Source: Datisca glomerata (taxonomy: Eukaryota > Streptophyta > Magnoliopsida > Cucurbitales > Datiscaceae). Taken from it: a DNA stretch of 64,000 nt. The notes beneath the pieces were generated by a model that saw only the letters and a program-made list of their open reading frames with translations, was not told the origin of the DNA and did not search any database. The first letter of the stretch is position 1. Each line of letters begins with the position of its first letter. The DNA lies in contig QANY01007259.1 of assembly GCA_003255025.1 (NCBI GenBank), positions 44,992 to 108,991 on the forward strand. Reading direction: 5' to 3'. Made by a program: the position numbers and the translations under genes. Shown here piece by piece: positions 11,354 to 21,420 of this stretch.

Positions 11354-11535
11354 GCACTTCTTGGCTTTTGGTTCAAGTTTGTCTTGCTTTATGTGTGCAT
11401 AAGCAACACACCAAATACCCTTAGATGTTTGAGAACTGCTGTGCTTCTAGTCCATAATTGTTCAGGTGTTTTAAATTTAATTGTTGCAAAAGGACTTCTG
11501 TTCATCAGGTAAGCAGCAGTATTTGCTACTTCTCC

Positions 11536-11868
11536 CTAGAATTTCTTGGGCAAGTTTGCACTTGACAGCATGCGTCTTACCCTTTCAAGGAGTGTCCTGT
11601 TCATTCTCTCTGCCAAACCATTTTTCTGAGGTGTATATGTTACAGTCTTATGTCTTACAATCACATGATCGGTGCAAAAGCTATTGAACTCATCATTTAG
11701 ATACTCTAAATCATTGTCAGTTCTGAGCTTCTTCACTCTCTTTTTGATTTGTAACTTAACCATCTTCTTCCAGTCCTTAAACTTCTGTAAGACTTCAGTT
11801 TTGGACTTTAGAACATATAACCACACTTTCCTTGAGAAGTCATCTATAAATGTGAAAGCTGATAAAAA
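11536..11868 (-). pseudogene. copia element 2 integrase core, 5' end missing
   Basis: The minus-strand frame 11826-11536 reads 'VWLYVLKSKTEVLQKFKDWK', 'KLRTDNDLEYLNDEFNSFC', 'VIVRHKTVTYTPQKNGLAER' and 'MNRTLLERVRRML'. This is the copia integrase DDE core: the second Asp is in RTDN, and the region that usually carries the catalytic Glu reads KNGLAERMNRTL. The frame can be extended in sense to about 11868 (AFTFIDDFSRK, the first catalytic region). Beyond that, homology stops abruptly. Gag, protease and the HHCC domain are missing, so the element is 5'-truncated at about 11870-11880. Confidence 0.85.
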
Positions 11869-11880
11869 TGCCAGTTAATG

Positions 11881-12612
11881 CAAGTATGGTCCATATCTTC
11901 TAAATATTCATTTTATTTTACCTCTGAGTGATGATCTCTCATTCTTAATATAACATTATCCGACCATAAGAATCAAACTAGTGATATAGTAATTATTCAT
12001 TCTTTCTATGAAGTGGTTTATAAATTGTCAAAGCTACAACTTACAAAGAAATAAGAAAAGGCCTTCACGTTCTGCACTATGACCAATGGTATTAAATCAT
12101 CATTTGGCTATTATTTTCAAATGATCAAGTTGTTATAGGACTTGGTCATATAAGTTGTTCTTCATGGCATATGATATGGTCGTCCTATTATGGATATGTT
12201 CACTGTCCAATGTGCATCTATTTATCATGTAAGTAGGACAATATGTCAATTTTTCTTCTTAAAGAATTCCGGAGAAGGTCATCTCCAACTCCCAACGAAC
12301 TAGATTAAAATTCCTCCTTGTGTGCTGGATTTTTCTCTTTAATGTGTCTTAGATCTTTTATTTTTTGGTTGGTTTTGATTTATGCTATGATTTTCCTCTA
12401 CGTGTGCTGGATTTGGTATTTGAGTTTATGTTTCTATAGGTGATTACTAATGAAAATACATAATGTGATTGTGGTATCACTATCACACATATAACTATGA
12501 AAATACAACGATGTTATATAATTCTATCGAATTCTTAATATGATGTTATATAATTATATTATACAAAATTTGGTGAATGATTTCTTCTATATGTTTTTGA
12601 TATACGTGCTAG
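11881..12612. other. Non-coding AT-rich stretch, nothing recognised
   Basis: No open frame of note, no tandem repeat and no terminal motif was found. It lies between the truncated copia integrase and the DNA2-like fragment. If the CACTA terminus at 13429 belongs to a larger element, its unseen left end may be in or near here, but I found no CACTACAAG-like start. Confidence 0.5.
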
Positions 12613-12861
12613 GTACGAGAAGCATATTGGTTCAGGTCTGCTATATTATCTCCAGTTAGATCAAACACAAGTAAAAATTAGATTTGTTGCAATAATTGTT
12701 CTTTTTATGCTGGCTTAAAGTCTTTATACTTATTCTATAAGGAACCGAAGAGAGTAGTGGGCTCGGAGATCTATTTGTTTTCTATACTCACCAACTAAAA
12801 ACTGTTCATGGTGTTTCCCTTCAACATTGGGAAGGTCTGAATGCACTGCATCCCCTGTTGT
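12613..12861 (+). pseudogene. Fragment resembling DNA2-type replication helicase/nuclease, two exon-like pieces
   Basis: DNA2 processes flaps during DNA replication and repair. Exon-like piece 1 (12613-12670) is preceded by AG and followed by GTAAAA, and reads 'YEKHIGSGLLYYLQLDQTQ'. Piece 2 (12742-12861) is preceded by 'ttctataag' and reads 'GTEESSGLGDLFVFYTHQLK', continuing with 'TVHGVSLQHWEGL' before a stop. From memory of the family, plant DNA2 has an HxxSGLLYYL..DQTQG segment and, after its cysteine cluster, an ESSGLGD.F..H...L segment; the cysteine-containing part between them is missing here. Splice-like borders with lost exons suggest a captured genomic fragment. A CACTA terminus lies about 570 bases downstream. 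The assignment is tentative. Confidence 0.4.
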
Positions 12862-13137
12862 GATACACTACCATTCAACTTAGGTTCTTCATTTTTAGAC
12901 TCAAATTTTCATTTTTGTTATATTTTTCATTTATTGCAACAAGTTTTCTTCTATATTTTAAGGATAAGTTTGTTAGTTTTCAAGATAAATTTATTTGTAA
13001 GTTGATCAAATGAATAATGTAAAACTTTGTTGAAATGAGTAAATGCTAATGTAGTCAATTATTATAATGGTGTTCTTTATGTTAGGTAAAATTATCTTTT
13101 GAAAGTGTTTAGTATGAATACTTGACTATAGCAGAAT

Positions 13138-13429
13138 CTTATAGTATCTCACTTTATAGGATATAAAATACATGTGAATGTTAATCACAAGTATTAAAAA
13201 CACATGTTGAATACATTCAACAGGGGTCCAAAAATCCTATTAAACAATGTTCTACAAGAATCAGAAAACTCTGTAAAAAGTGAGATACCACAGGGGTCTT
13301 CACATGAGGAGTTGCGCCTTGTGAAAAACGTGGACTTTTAATATGAGGGTCTTTCACAGACGCATGATCCTGTGGATTAATTTTCATGGGGATATCCTCC
13401 TCTTGTAGAATGTCATATTTCTTGTAGTG
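13138..13429 (+). mobile_element. Right subterminal region and terminus of a CACTA element
   Basis: This matches 35648-35944, the right end of the Pack-CACTA element, over almost 300 bases. Shared words include 'aaaaacacatgttgaata', 'gagataccacaggggtctt', 'acttttaatatgagggtct' and 'cttgtagaat'. It ends in TTTCTTGTAGTG at 13429, the reverse complement of CACTACAAGAAA, the classic CACTA (En/Spm) end. No matching left terminus was found upstream, so either the left end is decayed or this is a solo end. The DNA2-like fragment lies on its inner side. Confidence 0.7.
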
Positions 13430-14857
13430 AATGATTGCATTTTATGTAGAAATGAGCATGAAGAAGCAACTGTTTGTCCTATGTTTGGTCTCTCGGGATG
13501 GAAACCATTAAAGAATTTGTCAATGGAGAATAAATGAGTGCTTGCAAAGGTGTAATGGTACTTATCACCTACTCCACGATTTAAACGAATATATAAGAGT
13601 AGTCATATTGCAAAGAACTTGAAAATGTGTGCTTATGATAGGGTAACAGATGGAAAATTACATCACCAGCCAGTTCGCCATCTCGGAAGCTTATAGATAA
13701 GAAGTGACATGATTTAGCTATTATGCCAAGACACATTCGACTAGTTATTGCAGCAGACGTGGTAAATCCATTTAGTTCTCATTTTTCCAAGAATCTGATT
13801 TCTTGAAATTAGAGAATGGGAGAGAGAGGATGAACTTTTTTTATTCTCCTCTTTTCATATAAATCACTATTTATCTTTTAAAGAGAGGACTAAAATTTGA
13901 TTTTTGAAGTTAAAAGATTCAAACTTAACCAGATAACATTTATGTGATAAATGACAATCTCTCTAAAGGAGATGGGTGGCCACATCATACAACACAATAC
14001 TCATGTGTGGCTTGATCTCCTTCTCCTAGAGGATGAGATAAATTTTTTAATTCAACATTTGAATTTGTCAAAATTTTCTTGAAAAAATTGTCCAGAATTT
14101 GAATTATCATATAATTTACAATCAATTAATTTTAATGTAGTACAGGGGACCGCTAGTCCTACAATTTCAAGCTCCTGCAAAATTGATAATTAATTAAATT
14201 ATTCAATTAATATATAAATTTATTGATTCTAAAGTAAATCCATTATAAATTGAAGTTGTACTCTTGAGATTATTAATATTAATTTACTCAAGGACCCGAA
14301 TAGTAGATCAAAATAATCACTATGTATAGATCAATCCTCCACAAATAGTTCATAATTGGGGGCAAATAAATATTTCATTAACCACTAAAGAATGATACAC
14401 TCACTCTCGTGTTTTCACTCTAAATGACTTTTACTCTCTTATGGCCTCACACACTCTTGCCTTTTTCCACTCTTTTTTATCTCTTTAGCCCTTAATAAAA
14501 CTCAAGAAACAAAATGCAGCAGCAATTCAAAATGAGAAACAACAAAAACTCACAAAGTGTCAAGAATTTGAGTGCAAAAGAAAATGAACGGAATACACGG
14601 TTTCAATGGTTCCAATAATATAAAAAATTCACACAAGTTCGAAACAGATTTTGATGATTTTTTCTGTATTTTTTTGTTAAAAAATTTTAGAATATGAGAA
14701 ACAAGATTGAAACAAAAAGAATTCTTACTTATTTTTTTTGTAGACTCCTCGTCGTCTTCTTTTTTTTTTTCTTTTTTTCTTTTTTTTCTCTTTTTTTATA
14801 CAGAAAGAAATAAGAAAAATAAAGACAAAGGATAGTCAAACTTTCCTTAGAACCAAA
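13430..14857. other. Non-coding stretch, nothing clearly recognised
   Basis: AT-rich, with no convincing gene. The frame at 14729-15031 (minus) reads through a T-rich homopolymer tract (14755-14805) that would give poly-Lys, and is not a gene. The segment near 13930-14340 has an LTR-like look, but no partner was found in the window. Confidence 0.4.
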
Positions 14858-14869
14858 GCTTTGATACCA
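14858..14869 (-). other. Primer-binding-site-like motif of a minus-strand retroelement
   Basis: On the minus strand the sequence is TGGTATCAAAGC, one base from the initiator-Met tRNA site TGGTATCAGAGC. An LTR would be expected just to the right (from about 14870 up to perhaps 15400) with the internal region to the left, but neither is recognisable as coding. This may be a remnant. Confidence 0.35.
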
Positions 14870-15429
14870 AATAATATGAACCCCACCAGGGATTTGCGAT
14901 GAAACCCGATAATAATTATGGTTCAAGAACCCCAAGAACGTTAATGACAAGATTGTTGAGCCATTATCTAGAAAGATAAGAACTAAGACTACGGAGGATA
15001 GAAACACTACACCAAGAAACCTAAGGAACACTCAAGAATCAAGGTGATAAATTTAGTTGTTTGAACGCCACAAGACTAACTTGATAAGTTCAAAGAGTTC
15101 TTTCAAGAACAAAGAGGACACACCTCACAATAACATAAAATTGTTTTCAATATTCATAACACCATAACATGCTTACAAATTTTGTGGGTAACATGTTTTA
15201 TACTTGGAACAACCCTCCAAGAATAGGAAAAACATTAATTTTAGCCTTGAAACAACACCAACATCAAAGTAAACTAGTTCCCATGTTTTTAGATCTTTTT
15301 TGACTAATAACAATAGGTAAATATCACTAATTGACTATATTCAATGTATTTAAGCATAACCAATCCAAACTAATTCATCCCCCTATTTAATAACCTTCAA
15401 AATAGTCCAATTCATGTCATTTCATGGCC

Positions 15430-15743
15430 TTATCTCGATTGATATGTTTTTGTAGGTTCATTATCCTTTTCAATTGCTTTAGTATGCTAATTAGACTCTT
15501 CAATTGTGTTCATGACATGGACAAAGCCTTGACTTTCATTTGGACCCACATTGGGCTTACATTTTTCAAATCATTCCAATTCTCTTGGATCAGCCCACTA
15601 AGTGATTTCTTGAAAGTTTTGGCTCTAAGAATTGTAATAGGACCAGTAGGGAATGATAAAGGGTCTTGTGCAAGTTCACCTCCATTCCCGCGGGTATGCT
15701 CAGCCCCACGTCCATGTTCACCTCCTAGATTTGCATCACGTCC
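15430..15743 (-). pseudogene. Tail of a gypsy polyprotein, fragment
   Basis: The minus-strand frame 15794-15510 contains 'DPLSFPTGPITILRAKTFKK' followed by 'SLSGLIQENW'. In many plant gypsy elements the polyprotein after integrase ends in a similar 'GP[IM]TR.RAK..KE.L..L' segment, so this is probably a decayed copy of that tail. It touches the first satellite monomer at about 15744. Its upper coordinates overlap the array edge, so the homologous part is about 15510-15700. The identification is by eye. Confidence 0.4.
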
Positions 15744-17040
15744 TATTAGGTCTTTTTGACTCCATATGACACTAGAAGCACCTAAAATGACCAAAACACT
15801 CCAAAGTATTATCCCAAATGTGTTTTGAGTGTTAAAAGTCAGTTCGAGTACATGACATGCCCAAAAGATCCAAGTTTAGCCAAGTTTGTATTGCTTTGGA
15901 TCTAAATAAATCCTTTTAGGTCTTTTTGACTCCGTATGGCATTAGAAGCGCCTAAAAAGACTACAAAACTCCAAATTCTTATCCCATACATATTTTGGGT
16001 GACAAAAGTAAGTTCAAGTATATGTCATGCCCAAATGATCTAAGTTTAGCTAAGTTCATCTAGTTTGGGCCTAAACACATTCCAATGCCTCTTTTTGACT
16101 CCGAATAGCACTAGAAGAACCTAAAATGACCAAAACAATCCAAATCCTTATCCCTATCATATTTTGGGTGTCAACAGTCAGTTCGAGTACATGACATGCC
16201 CAAAAGGTCCAAGTTCATATTGTTTGGGCCTAAGCACATCCTATTGGGTCTTTTTGACTCCATATGACACTATAAGCACCTAAAACGACAATAACACTCC
16301 AAATTCTTATTGCAAACGTGTTTTTGGTATCAAAAGTCAGTTCAAGTACATTCCATTGGGTCTTTTTGACTCCGTATCACACTAGAATACCTAAAATGAT
16401 CCCAACACTCCAAATTTTTATCCCAAACAAGTTTTAAGCGTCAAAAGTTAGTTCGAGTACATGTTATGCCCACAAGATCCATGTTTAGCCAAGTTTGTCT
16501 AGTTTAAACCTAAACCTATCCCATTGGGTCCTTTTGACTCTATATGGCACTAGAAGCACCTAAAACGACCCCAACACTCCAAATTCTTTATCCCAAACGT
16601 GTTTGTGTGAAAAATCATTTCGTGTTCATGCCATGCCCAAAAGATCCAAGTTTAGCTAACTTCATTTAGTTTGGGCCTACACACGTCCTATTGGGTCTTT
16701 TTGACTCCATATGGCACTCGAAGCACCTAAAATGACCAAAACACTCCAAAATAATATCCCAAACGTGTTTTGGATGTTAAAAGTCAGTTCGAGTACATGA
16801 CATGCCCAAAAGATCAAAGTTTAGCCAAGTTCAACTTATTTGGGCCTAAACACATCTCATTGGGTCTTTTTCACTCCTTATGGCACCATAACTACGTAAA
16901 ACGGCAACAAAACTCCAAATTCTTATCCTAAATGTGTTTTGGATGACAAAAGTTAATCCGATTACATGTCACGCTCAAAAGATCTAAGTTTAGCCAAATT
17001 CATATAGTTTGGGCCTTTTGACTCCGTATGTCAAACCTCG

Positions 17041-20000
17041 GTTAGAGTACATTTCAGGCCCAAATGATCCAAGTTTAGCCAAATTCATCTAGTTTAGGCC
17101 AAAACATGTTCCAATGGGTCTTTTTGATTCCGTATGGCACGAGAAGCAACTAGAACCACGATAACACTCAAAATTCTTACCCCAAACGTATTTTTAGTGT
17201 CAAAAGTTAGTTTGAGTGTATGTCATGCCCAAAAGATTCAAGTTTAGCCAAGTTTATTAAGTTTGGGATGAAACACATCCCATTGGGTCGTTTTGACTCT
17301 GTACGGCACTCGAAGCACCTAAAACGACTACGAAACTCCAAATTCTTATTCCAAACGTGGTTTGGGTGACAAAAGCTAGTTCAAGTACATGCCATGCCCA
17401 AAACGTCAAAGTTTAGGCAAGTTCATCTAGTTTGGGCCTAAACACGTCACATTGGGTCGTTTTGACTACGCATGGCACTAGAAGAACTCCTAATCCTCTT
17501 CCCAAAGGTGTTTTCGGTGTGAAGTCAGTTTGAGTACATGACATACCCTAAAGATCAAAGTTTAGCCAAGTTCATCTTGTTTGGTCCTAAACACTTCCCA
17601 TTGGGTCTTTTTGATTCCGTATGGCACTAGAATCACCTAAATCGCCAACAACACTTAAAATTCTTACCCCAAACGTGTTTTTGGTGTCAAAAGTTAGTTC
17701 TAGTATATGTCATGCCCGAACGATCTAAGTTTAGCCAAGTTCATCTTGTTTGGTCCTAAACACTTCCCATTAGGTCTTTTTGACTCCGTATGGCACTAGA
17801 ATCACCTAAATCGCCAACAACACTCAAAATTCTTACCCCAAACATTTTTTTGGTGTCAAAAGTTAGTTCTAGTATATGTCATGCCTGAACGATCTAAGTT
17901 TAGCCAAGTTCATCTTGTTGGGGCCTAAACACATTCCATTGGGTCTTGTTAACTCCTTATGGCACTAAAACACCTAAAATGACCAAAAAAACTCCAAATT
18001 TGTATCCTAAATGTGTTTTGGGTGACAAAAGTCAGTTCGAGTATATGTCATGTTCAAAAGATCCAAGTTTATCCAAATTCATTTAGTTTGGACCTAAACT
18101 TGTTCCATTGGGTCTTTTTGACTCTATATAGCAGTAAAAGCACCTAGAAAGCCACAACACTCCAAATTCTTACCCCAAACATATTTTAGGTGTCAAAAGT
18201 TAGTTCGAGAACATGCCATGCCCAAAAGATGAAAGTTTAGTCAAATTCATCTAGTTTGGGCTGAAACATATCTCATTGAGTCTTTTTGACTCTGAGTGGC
18301 ACTAGAAGAACCTAAAACGATAAAAAAAAACTTCAAATTCTTATCCCAAACTTGTTTTCGGTGACAAAAGTCACTTCAAATACATGTCATGCCCAAAATA
18401 TCGAAGTTTAGCAAAGTTCATATAATTTGGGCCTAAACACGCTGCATTGTGTCTTTGTGACTATGTATGGCACTAGAAAAACATAAGGCGATAAAAAAAC
18501 TCATATTCCTTATCCCAAACTTGTTTTGGGTGCCAAAAGTTCATCTAGTTTGGGAATAAACATGTCTCATTGGGTCTTTTTGACTTCTTATGGCACTACA
18601 AGCACCTAAAACGACAAAAAAACTCTAAATTCTTATCCCAAACGTGGTTTGGATGAGAAAAGTCAGTTCGAGTAAATGTCGTGCCCAAAAGATTGAAGTT
18701 TAGTCAAGTTCATCTAGTTTAGGCCTAAACACGTCGCACTAGGTGTTTTTCACTACGCATTGCACTAGAAGAACATAAAATGATAAAACAAACTCCTAAC
18801 CCTTATCCCAAATGTGTTTTGGGTGTCAAATGTTAGTTCGAGTACATGACATGCCCAAAAGATCACTAAACATGTCCTATTGGATCTTTTTGACTTCGTA
18901 TGGCACTAGAAGCACCTAAAATGACTACAATACTAAACATCATTTTCCCAAACGTGTTTTGAGCGTCAAAATTTAGTTCGAGTACATGTCATGCCTAAAA
19001 GATGAAAGTTTAGACAAGTTCATATAGTTTGGCCCTAAACACATGTCTTTTTTAATCCGTATGGCACTAAAAGCACCAAAAACGACCTTAACACTAAAAA
19101 TTCTTATCTCAAACGTGTTTTAGGTGTCAAAAGTTAGTTCTAGTACATACCTTGCCCAAAAAAATTAAGTTTAGCAAAGTTTATCTTCATTGGGCCTAAA
19201 CACATCCCATTGGGTATTTTTGACTCCTTATAGGACTAGAAGCACTTTAAAAGACCACAAAACTCAAAAATCTTATCCTAAATGTGTTTTGGATGACAAA
19301 AGTCGGTTAGAGTACATTTCAGGCCTAAATGATCCAAGTTTAGCCAAATTCATCTAGTTTGGGCCAAAACATGTCCTAATGCATCTTTTTGATTCCGTAT
19401 GGCACTAGAAGCATCTAGAACCATGACAACACTCCAAATTCTTATCCCAAACATGTTTTGGGTCTCAAAAGTTAGTTCGAGTGCATGTCATGCCCAAAAG
19501 ATTCAAGTTTAGCCAAGTTCATTAAGTTTGGGATTAAGCACGTCCCATTGGGTCTTTTGGACTCTGTATGACACTCGAAGAACCTAAAATGACTACAAAA
19601 CTCCAAATTCTTATTCCAAACGTGTTTTGGGTGACAAAAGCTAGTTCAAGTACATGCCATGCCCAAAACGTCAAAGTTTAGGCAAGTTCATCTAGTTTGG
19701 GCCTAAACACGTCACATTGGGTCGTTTTGACTACGCATGGCACTAGAAGAACTCCTAATCCTCTTCCCAAAGGTGTTTTGGATGTGAAAAGTCAGTTTGA
19801 GTACATGAAATACCCGAAAGATCAAAGTTTAGCCAAGTTCATCTTGTTTAGTCCTAAACACATCCCATTAGGTCTTTTTGATTCTGTATGGCACTAGAAT
19901 CAACTAAAGCGGCAACAACACTCAATATTCTTACCCCAAACGTGTTTTTGGTGTCAAAAGTTAGTTCGAGTGTATGTCATGCCCAAAAAATTCAAGTTTA

Positions 20001-20310
20001 GCCAAGTTTATTAAGTTTGGGATTAAACACGTCCCATTGGGTCTTTTTGACTCTGTACCGCACTCGAAGCACCTAAAATGACTATAAAACTCCAAATTCT
20101 TATACCAAATGGGTTTTGGGTGACAAAAGTTAGTTCGAGTACATGCCATGCCCAAAAATAGGAGTTTATCCAAGTTCATCTAGTTTGGGCCTAAACACAT
20201 CGTATTGGGTCTTTTTGACTACGTATGGCACTAGAAGAACTCCTAATCCTCTTCCCAAAGTGTTTTGGGTGTAAAAAGTCAGTTTGAGTATATGACATAC
20301 CCGAAAGATC
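17041..20310. repeat. Higher-order duplication inside the satellite
   Basis: A multi-monomer block starting at 17041 recurs 2265 bases later. Distinctive words line up at that offset: GTTAGAGTACATTTCAGG (17041 and 19306), ATTAAGTTTGGGAT (17256 and 19521) and CGTCAAAGTTTAGGCAAG (17404 and 19669). A three-monomer part of it appears a third time 489 bases further on (ATTAAGTTTGGGAT at 20010; 'cctaatcctcttcccaaag' near 17490, 19755 and 20240). Blocks matching 18113 onward reappear at 20699 and 21414. This shows recent multi-monomer amplification rather than single-monomer spread. Confidence 0.8.
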
Positions 20311-21179
20311 AAAGTTTAGCCAAGTTCATCTTGTTTGGTCCTAAACACATCCCCTTAGGCCTTTTTGATTCCGCATGGCACTAGAATCACCTAAAACGAC
20401 AACAACACTCAAAATTCTTACCCAAAATGTATCTTTGGTGTCAAAAGTTAGTTATAGTATATGTCATGCCTAACAGATCAAAGTTTAGCCAAGTTCATCT
20501 TGTTGGGGCCTAAACACGTTCCATTGGGTCTTGTTACCTCCTTATGGTACTAAAACACCTAAAATGACAAAAAAAAACTCCAAATTCGTATCCTAAATGT
20601 GTTTTGGGTGACAAAAGTCAGTTCGAGTATATGCCATGTTCAAAAGATCCAAGTTTAGCCAAATTTATCTAGTTTGGGCCTAAACTTGTTCCATTGGGTC
20701 TTTTTTACTCCATATGGCACTAGAATCACCTAGAAAGCCACAACACTCAAAATTCTTACCCAAACATGTTTGGGTGTCAAAAGTTAGTTCGAGTACATGC
20801 CATGCCCAAAAGATCCAAGTTTAGCCAAGTTCATCTAGTTTGGGAATAAACACGTCTCATTGGGTCTTTTTGACTCCTTATGGCACTACAAACACCTAAA
20901 ACGACCATAAAACTCTAAATTCTTATCCCAAACTTGTTTTCGGTGAGAAAAGTCAGTAAGAGTACATGTCATTCCCAAAAGATCAAAGTTTAGCCAAGTT
21001 CATCTAGTTTGGGCCTAAACACGTCGTATTGGGTGTTTTTGACTACCTATGGCACTAGAAGAACATAAAATGATAAGAAAAACTCCTAATCCTTATCCCA
21101 AATGTGTTTTGGGTGTCAAAAGTGATTTCCAATACATGACATGCCCAAAAGATCCAAGTTTAGCCAAGTTCATCTTGGA

Positions 21180-21420
21180 TCCTTTTGACTCCATATTGCA
21201 CTAGAAGCACTTAAAAAGACCACAACACTAAACATTCTTTTCCCAAACATGTTTTGAGCGTCAAAAGTCAGTTCGAGTACATTGGGTCTTTTTGACTACA
21301 TATGGCACTAGAAGCACCTAAAATGACCATAGCACTAAACATTCTTTTCCCAAACGTGTTTTGAGCGTCAAAAGTAAGTTCAAGTACATTGGGCCTAAAC
21401 TTATTCCATTGGGTCTTTTT
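21180..21420. repeat. Two shortened satellite monomers
   Basis: The anchor word falls at about 21180, 21287 and 21414, so these monomers are about 107 and 127 bases instead of 169. In both, sequence jumps from 'gagtaCATT' or 'aagtaCATT' directly to 'gggtc' or 'gggcc', skipping the ATGCCC..GTTTAGCC box. The two short monomers resemble each other (both 'actaaacattcttttccc'), so the deletion probably occurred once and was then duplicated. Confidence 0.7.

Noticed and set aside
14729..15031. 100-codon minus-strand frame
   Set aside because: It ends in a poly-Lys run from a T-rich homopolymer and has no motif.
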